A DNA stretch of 64,000 nucleotides from Hymenoscyphus infarciens (lineage: Eukaryota > Ascomycota > Leotiomycetes > Helotiales > Helotiaceae). Position 1 is the first letter of the stretch; each line of letters begins with the position of its first letter. Under the pieces are notes generated by a model. That model was given only the letters and a program-made list of their open reading frames with translations, was not told where the DNA came from and did no database searches. The stretch lies in assembly GCA_001414345.1 (NCBI GenBank), contig LLCB01000226.1:1-64000 (forward strand). Reading direction: 5' to 3'. The position numbers and the translations under genes are program-made. This document shows positions 39,494 through 51,023 of this stretch, piece by piece.

Positions 39494-41731
39494 ATGAACT
39501 TCCTCGACTATGCGGCTTCGAATCATACTATGCCAGGCTCACCGCCCGAATTGACCGGCTCCAAGTCGTCCAAATCCTCCTCCTTCCACTCCTACCAATC
39601 CGACGACAACTCCATCCTCGAAGATGTGGGAAATTTCGAAGATATCGGGTTGGATGATGACTCCAGAGCGGATGCAGATATAGGAGATTTTGCGGTCAAG
39701 AAGACGATCAATCCATACGATGCGACATATACCAACGACCTACGGGCAACGGCCACGGCGAGGAAGCGCTCCCCCATGGCTCGTTCGTCCAGTAATCGTT
39801 CGCAGAGGTCGCAGAGAGAATTGACGCCGGGTCAGAAACCTTCATTTCCTAGTTCAAGGGGCCAAGTTAAGAGTGCGACGGATAATATGGGGTTAATGCC
39901 TAGTTCTAATGGTTCATCAATGTCACGAAGAGGAATTCCTAGCCCTCCGTCACCGAATATGTCAATGTTGAAACGAAATCGAAGTCAGAGTCCGAATATC
40001 CCTATTACAGCTAGACAAGCGGCGGTTAATGCGGGGCAAATGAAAGCCAGGAGGAGTAGTTGGCAGGCCAATAGAGAGAGAAAGACGGCTAAGGAGCTGG
40101 AACAGGAGTGTGATGATGACGATGGAGATGATGTGCCTGATGAATGTTTCCTCGAAAATGTACCGATATCCCCTCGACCATTCGGAGGTCGAGCAGCCAG
40201 TCGACCGGTCTCTGCTGCGACGAGTCCGGAGAGGCCGCCAAAGGAAAAGGTGAGGAGTGTTGGGAATGGAACTTCTCGATTTCCAGCAGAACAGGGAGAG
40301 TTGAGATCTCCAAGGTCTCCAAGATCACCATTACCCGGGAGTCGTGGGGCGAGTATGGGTCAATTTCCAATGCATCATGATTCCTTTCAAAAAGGGAGGG
40401 CGAGGAGTTGGGCATCTGCGTTGAGTCGGGAAGCCAAGGAATTGACGGAAGCTCTCGAAGCTCATGCGGAGGACGAGGAAGCCAAGGCAGCGGATCCAGA
40501 ATATCAGAAAAGCAAGAGTTCTTCAGCTCGGCATGTTGAAAAGCTGCGGGTCAAATCTGCAATCGCCGAACTGCCACCACTGCGAAGGACGGATATCATG
40601 ATTGATCCATTACCCATCTCCAAAGAAAAGGAAGCAGTTTTATCGAGAACACGACCTTCATGGCTACCCCCGAAAGATCCGGCAGAAGAGAAACGACACT
40701 TGAAGGAATACCAACGCATGATGGCATTATCTCTCAAGGCGGAACAAAAAAGGGAAGCTCAACAACAATCAAGATCCCAATGCAAAGACGATACCATCAA
40801 ATCGTTACTCAGAATCTGGGAAGATCATGTCCTTCCAAACTGGGACGTCACAACGCAACAAAAACGAACCAGAGAATTATGGTGGAGAGGTGTTGCACCA
40901 AGGAGTCGAGGCGCGGTATGGACCAAGGCGATTGGAAATGAACTTGGCCTATCCGCATCCTCATACTCGGCAGCTCTTCGACGAGCCCAAGCTCTGGAAA
41001 AGACGGTCAAAAGTGGTTCTCAATTAAATACGGAAGAGTTGAAGAAGAAGGGGTGGTTGGATAGGATTGAAGCTGACGTGAAAACGACATATCCCGATCT
41101 AAGGATCTTTCAACCAGATGGACCTTTGCACGAGGCTTTATTGGATGTTTTGAAGGCCTATGCTATGTATAGAAGTGACGTTGGATACGTGCATGGGACT
41201 AGTGTAAGTTTTGTCTCTCACAATTTCTCAAGCCTCACAACTAATAATTTACAGACTATCGCAGCAATCCTCCTTCTCAACCTCCCCACCCCCGCCGACT
41301 CCTTCCAAGCCCTTTCGAATATCCTCAACCGTCCCCTCCCCCTCTCCTTCCATACAAACGACAACGGCGGTACCTCGCGCGTCTACTCCCTCCTTCTCTC
41401 CACGCTCTCGCATAAATCCCCGAGACTCCATGCTACCCTTACGAATCCCGAGTTTAACCTTCAGCCTGATGTATACCTGAGAGACCTCTTCCAGGGCATG
41501 TTCACCGATTGTCTGAGCTTGGATAACGCCACGAGACTCTGGGATGTCCTAGTCTTTGAAGGGGATTCTTTATTGGTGCGGGCTGGTGTGGCATATTTGA
41601 TTGCTATTGAAGGCAAGCTTTTGGGTGCTAATGGGGCCAAGGAGGTGTGCGAGACGATTAGGGCGGGTCTGGATGTCAATCTTGGGGAGGAAGACTGGAT
41701 GAGGGGGTTGAGGAGTGCGGGGAAGTCGTGA
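39494..41731 (+). CDS. TBC (RabGAP-like) domain protein, TBC1D12/14-like
   Basis: Exons 39494-41203 and 41255-41731 give 728 aa. The 51-nt intron is in frame, so the unspliced frame also stays open. The N-terminal ~420 residues are disordered, rich in Ser, Arg and Pro. The TBC domain starts near 460 (RTRELWWRGVAPRSRGAVW) and runs to the C-terminus, with YLRDLFQGMFTDCLSLD and RLWDVLVFEGDSLLVR, as in TBC1D12/14-type proteins. TBC domains normally speed GTP hydrolysis by Rab GTPases using an Arg finger (IxxDxxR) and a Gln finger (YxQG). Here these read IEADVKTTYP and GYVHGT, so both catalytic residues are absent. A regulatory or Rab-binding role without GAP activity is likely. Confidence 0.88.
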   Translation: MNFLDYAASNHTMPGSPPELTGSKSSKSSSFHSYQSDDNSILEDVGNFEDIGLDDDSRADADIGDFAVKKTINPYDATYTNDLRATATARKRSPMARSSSNRSQRSQRELTPGQKPSFPSSRGQVKSATDNMGLMPSSNGSSMSRRGIPSPPSPNMSMLKRNRSQSPNIPITARQAAVNAGQMKARRSSWQANRERKTAKELEQECDDDDGDDVPDECFLENVPISPRPFGGRAASRPVSAATSPERPPKEKVRSVGNGTSRFPAEQGELRSPRSPRSPLPGSRGASMGQFPMHHDSFQKGRARSWASALSREAKELTEALEAHAEDEEAKAADPEYQKSKSSSARHVEKLRVKSAIAELPPLRRTDIMIDPLPISKEKEAVLSRTRPSWLPPKDPAEEKRHLKEYQRMMALSLKAEQKREAQQQSRSQCKDDTIKSLLRIWEDHVLPNWDVTTQQKRTRELWWRGVAPRSRGAVWTKAIGNELGLSASSYSAALRRAQALEKTVKSGSQLNTEELKKKGWLDRIEADVKTTYPDLRIFQPDGPLHEALLDVLKAYAMYRSDVGYVHGTSVSFVSHNFSSLTTNNLQTIAAILLLNLPTPADSFQALSNILNRPLPLSFHTNDNGGTSRVYSLLLSTLSHKSPRLHATLTNPEFNLQPDVYLRDLFQGMFTDCLSLDNATRLWDVLVFEGDSLLVRAGVAYLIAIEGKLLGANGAKEVCETIRAGLDVNLGEEDWMRGLRSAGKS

Positions 41732-43664
41732 GGGGAGAGATTTGAGTGGTTGATAGGGAAGGAAGGGGGTGTGAAGATAACATAATGATTGCTACTGGTT
41801 TTACTTTAATTCTCGAAACCTCTTTGTACATTTTTTTTCTCCTTGGGGATTCGGGATGGGGCGTTTCGAATTTCGATAACGGGTTTCCTTGACCCTTTCT
41901 TTTTCTTCTTTTCTTCTTTTTGTATATGGTGGGAGTGATGAAAATAGAGAAGACATTTTTGAACAGACATATACCTTATTAATTTGAGCGAAGTGGAGTG
42001 ATGTGTTTTTCTTTGAGACTGAACTACTTGCGCAACCAGTCGAACTCGCCAAAAGCGAAGTAAAAGTGAAGTAGACAAGTCGAGGAGATGAAGAAAGTAT
42101 ATATACAGGAACCATTGTGGCTTGGAGAAAAGGTCGGCATTGCATGATCCCCATCGTCCCATTGATGAGAGGTGCTAGTGCTGTCTTGGGGGAGATGGGA
42201 GAGGGGTCCCTCGGAAGGCAAAGGTGTGGAAGAGAGAAGGGTGAAGGGGGAAGTTGCTCTATATTCTCTAGGCATACCAGCTACAGTTCGTTTTTTAGAA
42301 AGAGGGGGATTAGAACTGGGCTTTGTCCTTGTTCGGGAAGAGGATTTACGAGGGAGAGGAGGAGTCTCTCATTAAAAAAAAGTTTCTCTCATAAAAAAAA
42401 AAGTTTCTCTCATAAATATGATAGAGTGCTCCGCCCGAAACATTGGACCCTGACCTGACCGGGAATTAGCAGTACAGGTGGAAAGAAGGTGGAAAGAAGG
42501 TGGAAAGAAGGTGGAAGGAAGGTTGATGATGAATCGATAAGCGGATTATGACGTGTGCGGATGGAGTGATGGAGTGTGTGAGATGATTTGGGAGAATGTA
42601 GATGTTGGAGGGCTAGCTTGATTGTTTTAACTCTTTTTATAATATACCACGACTACGATTGCTATAGGGTCTTTGGAGTATTTGGTGTATTGAGAAGTAC
42701 GGAGGGACGGGCGGAGAAATGTTCTGGGGCTAGAAAAATGGCGAGAGGAAGCCGTAGCATCGACATGGGAATGAGAGAAACTTTGTTTGGTTTTCGTCTT
42801 TTGGTGTCATAAGTGGAAGTATTAAGAGTTAATTATTTAATTAGGTAGTTAACTTCTTTTGTAACCCCACTGCACTTCTTGATACCTAACGTGTGGTTCA
42901 TACAATCTTGTTGGTGCAAAGTTCAAATGACGAAATACGACTACCTAATTCGATCTTCTGTCACTACTTCTGCATTTGGCGAGAAAAGTTGATGCCTGAC
43001 GTGTGGTTCGTTGTAGAAGCGAATGAATGAATGCTAAGTAGTAAGAACCATCAACCGTAAGAGAAACGTTTGCAAAGGGGTAAAAAGACCGTCTCTAATT
43101 AGGTTTGAAGTTCCTGTCTGAAGTTATATTAATCTTACGCTAAAGCTTGGAATTAATTATAAATGGAACTTTTAAAGAAATACTGTTTAGAAAAACTTTC
43201 TTCTAAGCTTTAAAATATGTACTTACTTTTCTTCTTTATTGATTATTATTAAAGAAAGAGAAGAGAAAAATAGTACTAGAATTAGAAAAAGAGCTAGAGA
43301 AAGAGAGAGAGTAGAGAATCTACCTAGTGGCTATAAATAGTAATTCTTAATTCCTACTCTAGCTATAGTATTTACGATTTAGTTGTTTTTGACCTTTAGT
43401 ATATCCGAAATACTATAGTAATTGAACTCTATGAGAATTGTCTAAAGCGGTGCAATTGAAAATATTGTTCGAGATCACTTGTAAGAATTAGAAAGATAAT
43501 TTCTTGATTCTTCTAAAACTTCTAGAATAATAACCGTAATTATCCTAACCCATTTGTAGAATGTTTACAGAAGTAGGTGACCGAGAGCAATGACTAGTTT
43601 TCTTATACTTAATTTCCCCAACCGCAACAAGTTCTCTGGCTTACACAAGTTACTCCTCTCCTAT
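41732..43664. other. Gene-free region, AT-rich to the right
   Basis: The left half is the TBC 3' flank with poly-purine and poly-pyrimidine runs and two AAGTTTCTCTCAT-type repeats near 42370-42415. From about 42820 to 43600 the DNA becomes AT-rich and RIP-like. No gene is seen. Confidence 0.5.
42475..42523. repeat. 11-bp minisatellite GGTGGAAAGAA
   Basis: About four tandem copies of an 11-bp unit (GGTGGAAAGAA), the last with a single change. Confidence 0.8.
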
Positions 43665-45450
43665 CTACAAAACCATCTTGAAATCTGGGTCTCGATCATC
43701 TGCATAACCAATATACTTATCGTACTTTCCACTTGCCTTATCTCTATTAATCTTGGCGCAATAAAGCACGTTGAGGAGCACCCTAATTTCGTTAGCCATC
43801 TTCTTTGGCTGGAGTGGAATACTTACATGAACCAAGCAAATACAAGCAATCCAAGAACAACGGTATGGCCCTTGTGAAATGCCGGGGAGTCTCTTTTTGG
43901 ATAAATAAAAGTTGCCACAAATCCGCCGCTATTCGCAATAGCGAGTTGAAGTGCCGTGGTAGTAGCTCTTTTGTAATGTCCAGCAGAATTATTCGAATTC
44001 CACACCAGTACACAAGGAACACTTGCATACATTCCGGTAGCCATCAGGAAAGTCATTCCATATTTCACTTTCGGGTGCGAGTCACTGATGTTTGCGATTA
44101 CCGCATAACCGACAATTGCTGGGATAAGAACGAACAGCATAATGACTCCACGCAGTTTAAGACGATCGGAAATGATAGACACACATACGGTGATTACAGA
44201 TGAAACAGCATATGGAATGACGGACCATAGCTGGGCTTCGTTTGCGGTATAACCCAGCTCAACGATTATGGTGGGGAGGAAAAGTCCGAAAGAATAGAGA
44301 CCAGCGAGAATACCGAAATATGCAGTTGCTGAGAGCCAAGTTGAGATGCTAAGAATTCCACGTCGAACCTCAGACCATTGAAAGCCTTCATGGTGGTGCT
44401 CACTACCATCTTGAGCTAATCTTGACGGCATGTCAAGATGGAGACGTGAGCGGGCGAAGACACGTTCCTCGGGGTGGAGGAAAGATGCTGTGTCCACAGA
44501 ATTTGGCAGAAGAAGGTAGGATATTGCCCCAACAACAATGGTCTATCAGAATTAGTAACTTATCTGAGAAACCCAGCTTAAACTCACAAGCAGTCCTTCA
44601 ATAATAAAAATCCAACTCCACTGTTCTTGTCCCCCTCTCTTTCCAATTGACGAAAGTCCTCGTGCCAGCAGCCCACCGAAAGCTCCACTGAGTGAGGCAG
44701 CGGTATAAAAAAGTCCAAGTCTAAGAGCCATTTCTCCTCGAGTATACATATTTGAAAGGTATAACACCTGGAAATATTAGAATATGATTGCCGGATGATT
44801 GTTTGCACTCACAATTCCAGGAAGAAGTCCACCCTCCGTGATCCCCAACACTGCCCTTACAACCACGAACCCAGTATAATTGTGAACGAAACCAAGACAC
44901 ATAGTAACAATCCCCCACAGTACAGTGAGAGCTGGAAGCCAAATTTTTGGCGATATCTTTTTCAAGATAAGATTACTTGGTATTTCACTATCTCACAAAA
45001 CTATATTAGCAACCTTCTCAAGCTGAGTAACGCTAGAAGATGAGAGGAAAACTTGCCTTGCGATATAAGTAGCATAATAAACAGCCAACCCAGTGTCATA
45101 CTGATAATCGGTCATTTTCAAATCTTTCTCTAAACCATACGTCTTCGCATTTCCAACATTTGTTCGGTCCAGGAACGAGCAGAGGAACAAAAGTGCCAGG
45201 ACTGGCAGAATTCTAGAAAAAATTTAAAATATCAGTAGGAGGTCAAATAAAAACAGCAGGCAGATCCCATTGAGCTACAGTACCTGAAATCGAGCTTCAG
45301 AAGGATTCTCTTTGTCGTTGCAGCATCTTCCGGTGACAACTCCGTTATCCCCGGCGCTTTCCTAACTTCTGCAACCTTTTCTTCCAGCATTTCATCTTGC
45401 GGCTTCTCGATAGAAGATTTAGAGACCATGCTTCTGAACTCAAAACTCAT
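43665..45450 (-). CDS. MFS transporter, allantoate permease (ACS) family
   Basis: Exons on the minus strand are 45450-45284, 45212-45057, 44987-44813, 44767-44588, 44542-43827 and 43782-43665, giving 503 aa. Recognisable family features are LCSFLDRTNVGNAK in helix 1, SEIPSNLILKKISPKIWLP, RAVLGITEGGLLPG, and the C-terminal KYDKYIGYADDRDPDFKMVL. These place it in the anion:cation symporter family (Dal5, Tna1 and Vht1 relatives), plasma-membrane importers of small organic anions such as allantoate, nicotinate or biotin; the substrate is not decidable. Intron 2 (45056-44988) begins GCAAGT, a GC-AG intron; the nearby GT alternative would enter a stop. An ATG at 45429 has better context (A at -3) and could be the true start. 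Confidence 0.88.
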
Positions 45451-45912
45451 AAGCTCAGAATTGCAATATAATATAACAAGTAAAAAATAGGAAAGAAAGA
45501 CGGCGGTCCAAAGAAAAGAAAGACATTTATAATCTGTGGAAATTGCGGGGTAACAAGCTTTCGTGTAAGCTCTCAACTCGCGTTCCCCAGATACCAACTA
45601 ATCCACCTACCGTATCCCTCGGATCTACACATCGCCACACTCCTCGTCGATGGTGGAGACGATCCCTTGCAAGAAACTTGTCCAGTTAATAATAGCAGTC
45701 AACGAAAGAGGGTCATTGTGGAGGCGCATTCGTGAGTTCCACAATGAGCTCCCTGGTTTCGGCAATTTATCTTTGACCGGCTTTCGGGCATTCTTTTTTC
45801 CTTGTCAGAACCTCGGTCTTTGACTTCCCTCCGACATCAACTGCTGCAACTTTTCCATCCTCTCGCGTCTCGTCATAGATATTCAGGTGTCAAAACGGAA
45901 AAGAGGAACAAC
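45451..45912. promoter_or_regulatory. Divergent promoter region, MFS and AhpD-like genes
   Basis: These 462 bp separate two divergent starts. The sequence just before the AhpD-like start is pyrimidine-rich, as in many fungal leaders. No specific site is identified. Confidence 0.4.
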
Positions 45913-46940
45913 ATGTCGAAGCTTTCATCCCCTCTCAAGGCTCTCATATCGGCTCCTTTCGCGAAACCACATACTCTCCCCACGAACCCTCAAATTTCTT
46001 CTGTGTACCAGCGATTGCGGCAAGATGCAGATGCAAAGAAAGTCGGGAGATCAGCATGGCTCACCATATCTGTATACTGTCTGCTCTGTTTTGGATGTAA
46101 TTGGACTGACAGGAAGGATAAATAGACAGCAGCAACAATGACGATGAATTCCCCCGCCTCTTTAACGGAATTATATCGCCTCGCCACAAGTCCATCCGTA
46201 GAAAAATCAGAAGCAGTTAAAACAGCAGAATTAATGAGAGAAGTGGGATTGAAATGTATTGGCTTCAATGGGGTATGTCCGTCTCATCTAATTTTTCAAG
46301 AAAAATCTGACCTCGTACCAGGTTCCACGAACAATTAATTGTCTGGGCGCATTCCGAGCTAGTCTACCTTCAGAAATCATAGACTCATTATCCACCACAC
46401 CCACCAGGTTCGTTTGCTTGAATGATTTCCATCCTTCCCTTTTATATTCACAAATTTCTAACCTTCCCCAGAATACCAAACGAACAAAATATCAACAGCA
46501 TAATCTCCCGTGGTGAAGGACTATGGAATTCCATATACCACCCCTTTTCCACAAAACTAGTAGCCAAACTAGCATCTTCCCACCCAGATCTTCCAGTCCA
46601 CATCTTAAATCACGAATACGGCGCTTTATTCGCGGATCCCTCTTCCCTTCCTGCTGGAGCAAAAGTAGGTCGAGTGTTGACGTCGATCGTGGCCATTTCA
46701 TGTCTGCGTTCCCAAACTGGTGTTGGCCCCCAAGTTACGAGTCACGTTTTCGGATTGAGGAAGGCCTACGAGGATGGCAGTGCTACTGCGGAAGGAGAGG
46801 TTCCTGTTGAAGGTGGGGAGTGGTTGGCGAGTGACGAGGGGAACTTGTGGGTTTTGGAGAGTGTGGATAGCATTGTTGAGGCATTGGGGGAGGGTAAAGG
46901 AAGTACATTTGCTCCAGGAATGACAAAATCGAAACTGTAA
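45913..46940 (+). CDS. AhpD-like (carboxymuconolactone decarboxylase-fold) protein
   Basis: Exons 45913-46071, 46126-46272, 46322-46407 and 46472-46940 give 286 aa in consistent phase. The spliced protein has [13 protein letters not shown], then [16 protein letters not shown], then a helical C-terminal half with [18 protein letters not shown] and [14 protein letters not shown]. This is the pattern of fungal AhpD-like superfamily proteins, related to peroxidatic alkylhydroperoxidases and carboxymuconolactone decarboxylases. The canonical CxxC peroxidase pair is not evident, so the activity is uncertain. The start gives a basic N-terminus that could target mitochondria. It converges with the SCOT gene, with stops about 160 bp apart. 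Confidence 0.72.
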
Positions 46941-47102
46941 ATCTGTAAATTTATATGACATAGATTAAGAAAACATATGTAAATATATATATAAAGAAAT
47001 ACCTTCGAACTTGCCAAAAAAATATTCATTCCACCTTGACATCGACGGTTATTTTTTAATATTCTTGAAAATCGTACACTTTATAACAATTTATAGCATC
47101 AT

Positions 47103-49009
47103 TTACTCCATAGATTTGATAACATCCGCTTCAGCGAACTTGGCTCCCGTTTTCTGTCGAATCGTCTCAACATCAACGCCAGGGGCCAACTCAGTGAGAG
47201 TCAACCCCCCCTTCGCTCTATCAACCTCGAAAACGCACTATTATCATGGTCAGTCAAATTTGAAACGCATTTGTCACGTATAAAACTTACCAGGTCTGTA
47301 ATGATTGTGCTAACACATCTTGCACCCGTCAATGGCAAGGTACACTGGTCCACAATCTTCGGACTTCCATTCTTTGCGACGTGATCTGTAGCCACCACAA
47401 TCTTGGTCTGATCCGGGTTGCCGACAAGATCCATAGCTCCACCCATACCTTTGAATACCTTGCCGGGGATCATAAAGTTGGCCAAGTCACCATTTGCGCT
47501 TACTTCGAGAGCCTAAAAGTATGTAAGCATTGGACTTGGAAGCAGAATATGACTACTTACACCCAGCACTGAAACATCAATATGACCACCACGGATCATG
47601 GCAAAAGATTCTGCACTATCAAATGTTGAAGCTCCGGGAACTAGAGTTACTGTTTCCTTTCCAGCATTGATGATATCCCTAGAAGATGTTAATGAAATCA
47701 CCAAGAATACTCTCGGGGTGACTTACGCATCAATCGTGTCTTCTGTTGGATACGCTCCCATTCCCAAAAGCCCGTTCTCAGATTGAATCCAAACTTTGCT
47801 TTCTGGAGACAAGTATGAAGGTGCTAGTGTTGGAATTCCAACTCCGAGATTGACATAATAACCGTGCTTGAGTTCCTTTGCAGTTCTCCTAGCTATTCTT
47901 TCTCTTCGCAATTGGGATTCCGATTTCTTTCCATCACCTTGGCCATCTACTTCTTTTAATTTCCGAATTTCAATAGCCTTTTCTATTGTTGACGGAACTA
48001 TGCGATCAACATAGATCCCGGGGAGATGAACATGGTCCGGGTGGATTTCTCCAACAGGAACAATATTCTCTGCCTCCACAATTGTGACCTTGGCAGCTTT
48101 TCCCATAACTTGTCCGAATGCTTTTGTGGTATATCGGAACTGAACATTTCCTGCCTCATCCACCTTGTGTGCTCGAAGAATCGCGACGTCGGCTTTGATT
48201 GCGGTTTCCATGCCATATATTTTCCCGTCAAAGACTCGAGTCTCTCTTGGTTTTCCGGCTTCGAGGATTGTTGCTTTGCCAGTTGCTTTGTCTACGGGTC
48301 CTAGACGTACGGGAATGTCTCCGGATTGCAATAGCGTGTCTGTCAAAATCAGTACTCAATTGCCAGAGATTTTCCAAGACTAGTCACTTACTAACACCCG
48401 TCGGTGTGAAGAAAGCAGGTATGCCAGCCCCTCCGGCACGAATTCTCTCTGCGATTGTTCCTTGCGGGCAAAGCTCGATTGCAATTTTCCCAGACAAGTA
48501 TTGTTTCTCCAATGATTTATTCGTGCCAATAAACGAAAGGATCAATCTTTCGATTTGGCCAGACTGCACCAGAGGTGAAAGCCCTCCACCACCTGCTGCT
48601 CCGGCATTGTTCGAGACCGCTGTGAGGGAATGAAGATTATCTGCTCCTCTTCGTGCAATGGCTGCAATTATCGTTTCTGTTGTTCCATATGAGTTAGAAT
48701 TGACTGAAAGAAAACAAAGGCATTTTGCATACCTGCTGTCCCGCATAATCCAAAACCAGCACTCAGAATGATTGAGCCACTCTTCAGATCTGCCACGGCT
48801 GCATCTGCATCTTTGAAAACTTTGGATTCCCCTCGTACAATCTTTGGAGCTGCATCTCGTTTTTTCCCTACATTTGCTTGCTGTTCATAAAGTTTTGGTG
48901 TGGTTTGAAGCTGTCGAATAGAGGGGTTTCTCGGGCGAGATGATGCCAAGCGAAATGCGCTTTGGCTACATCTCGAGAGACAGATTGAGGATATTCTTCT
49001 AGAAGCCAT
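47103..49009 (-). CDS. Succinyl-CoA:3-ketoacid CoA transferase, mitochondrial
   Basis: SCOT moves CoA between succinyl-CoA and acetoacetate (or acetate) in the mitochondrial matrix. Exons on the minus strand are 49009-48733, 48676-48392, 48339-47727, 47678-47561, 47512-47291 and 47237-47103, giving 549 aa in continuous phase. The N-terminus is Arg/Ser-rich with few acids ([20 protein letters not shown]), typical of a mitochondrial presequence. The alpha-type half has [32 protein letters not shown] and [14 protein letters not shown] hydrophilic linker follows. The beta-type half has [11 protein letters not shown] and [10 protein letters not shown], whose Glu is the family's catalytic residue that forms the CoA thioester, then [17 protein letters not shown]. 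Length is close to eukaryotic SCOT. An upstream in-frame ATG at 49066 would spoil the presequence and is not preferred. Confidence 0.95.
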
Positions 49010-49981
49010 TTTGATAACTTGAGAAACAACAGGAAAAAACAATGACAACAAAACCAAAACCTCCAAGCTGATGGATGACGATGATTGTTACTTAATTCAC
49101 ATTTAAGCCCGAAGCCGGATCTCTGATCCACTCTTAGTGGTGACGGGTATATTTTTATGCGCCGACCGAGGTCTTGCTGAGCTGACTCCCGTCCTGAACT
49201 CCTGACTGGGTAGAATTAAATCCACTTTTGTTGACGAATGAGAAATGAGTGTTGCCAACCTGGAAGAGGAGTTTCTAAAAGTCATGTGATCGTTCCTCCT
49301 CAGTTTTAACCGAGCAGCCCCGAGCCTCCCGAGTACGAGCCGAACGCACCCCTGACTCGAACTCTCGGGCACATCGGGTGGCTGCCGGAATGTGTGGGAG
49401 GTGACGAACGATGAAGGGAGAATTCAAATCTGTAAATGACTTTATAATGATTTATTTCCTCGTTCACTCATGTTCTTCCAGCAACCAATATCCTCTACTG
49501 AATATCTCACGCGTCTGATATTTTTCCACGTCGTGCGCCCGGAGCGCGTAGTTTTACTCGAGTAGTGTATTTTAACACCCCTGTGACACATCTTGGCGAT
49601 CGCTTTCCCAAACCACCTTCGTCTCACACGAAGCTTTTGCCGGATTTTAAAGAGCCTCATTTGCTATCCAAAAACTTTGCGTTTGTACCTTGCATATTCC
49701 TTGTTTCGCACATGCGAGGAGACTAGCACAAGGAGGAGGATGCACATATACCCAGGAGAAGATCTCGAACAGATCCTACTTGGACTTCCGTTAAGTAACT
49801 AGGCAATCCCTCGTGAACTTTCCTTCCTTCTTTTCCCTCTCTTATCTATCGATATTTTTTCCTTCGCAAAATCTCTCATTCCTTACTTTCTACTTCGTTG
49901 TGCTGGTCACTTTAGTTTCATTCAATTCTGGGAAAACAACTCAAAATCAGTCTTTCGTCCGCTCAATTTTAGTCACTCGCT
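49010..49981. promoter_or_regulatory. Divergent intergenic region, SCOT and LPMO-like genes
   Basis: No coding frame is convincing. The ~130 bp before the LPMO-like start are a pyrimidine-rich leader. Two start-proximal promoters must lie here, but no element can be named. Confidence 0.45.
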
Positions 49982-51023
49982 ATGTTGACTTCAATATTCT
50001 TGGTTGGCATGGCCACCTCTGTCGCCGCTCACGGAATCATTACCTCACCACCAGTCCGAGCCGTTGGTCCAGCAATGATCCAAAATTGTGGCGCATCAGT
50101 TGCAGCACTTGTCACTGCCGATAATACTTCTCACGTTGAGGATATGCCAGAAGCCGCTGCTTTGGAGACTGGATTTAATGCTACCGCTTGCCCACTCTTT
50201 TTATGCAAAGGCCTTCAGTTCGCCGATAATACCGCCAATGTTCAAGCTTTCACTCCCGGTCAGGTTGTCAACATGCGCGCTGTCCTTCCTATTCCTCACG
50301 AGGTAAGTCATTTGTATTCTCAATTGGAATGCAAGAATTTAACCCATCGACAGGGCCCAATGAACGTCAGCATCATCAACACCGCAACCAACACCGCCAT
50401 CGGAGACCCATTAATCTCATTCAAGAGCTACGCAGACGAGTCGCTCGCTACCCTCCCAGCTAATAATACCAACTTCGATGTCACTATTCCATCAACCTTG
50501 GGAACAGATTGTGCAGTTGCTGGTGCCTGTGTCATGCAATGTAAGTCTCATCCCACCTTTCCCTGTTGTTGCCTCACACAGTTTGAGACAACCATGTTAT
50601 TGCCCGAAAGGATTTGGAAGAATGAGCAACTAGCCCTCTTGCTTCTTCCGGACCTTTTCAGGCAATGTTTGCAAACGTCTCGGACTGTTTCATGTGTCCT
50701 TAGTGGTGTTTGTATGTGGAGAACATAGTGATTCCTTCCAAAGCTCCTGGGTCACACCACCTCAACCCCCTCGGTTCACCAACTTATTAGAAGTATATAT
50801 ACTGACTTTTATGCGTAAAAAGGGTTCTGGCTAGGCACGAGTTAGTGGTTTTTTCACACTTTTAAGCTCTCCTGGGCTTTCTGGATACTTTACTAACTTA
50901 TATATAGGTGCCAAACAAACCTACGAGTCCTGCGTCGATATGACAGTCAGCGGAGCAGCAGCAGCAGCCCCAGCCAAGGCAGTTGCAGCTAAGCCAGCAA
51001 AGGCCGTTGCATTCCGTGCTTAA
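49982..51023 (+). CDS. Secreted LPMO-like protein (chitin-binding type-4 fold)
   Basis: Exons 49982-50302, 50354-50540 and 50908-51023 give 207 aa. A signal peptide (MLTSIFLVGMATSVAA) should be cut just before HGIITSPPVRAVGPAM, leaving the N-terminal His that lytic polysaccharide monooxygenases use as the copper brace. Other features are CPLFLCKGLQFADNTANVQ, VNMRAVLPIPHEGPMNVSII and QTYESCVDMTV, ending in an Ala/Lys/Pro-rich tail. It resembles a widespread fungal family of small secreted proteins annotated with chitin-binding type-4 domains; catalytic activity is not proven for all. The last intron is 367 nt and the splice gives VMQCAKQTYESC, where relatives usually have aromatic residues after the Gln. 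A missed micro-exon or decay is possible. Confidence 0.72.

Noticed and set aside
42360..42420. Possible terminator or hairpin at the AAGTTTCTCTCAT repeats
   Set aside because: The copies are direct, not inverted, and no gene ends there.
45232..45597. MFS start further upstream near 45597
   Set aside because: The added residues look non-coding and hydrophobic without family match; ATGs at 45450 and 45429 suit the family N-terminus.
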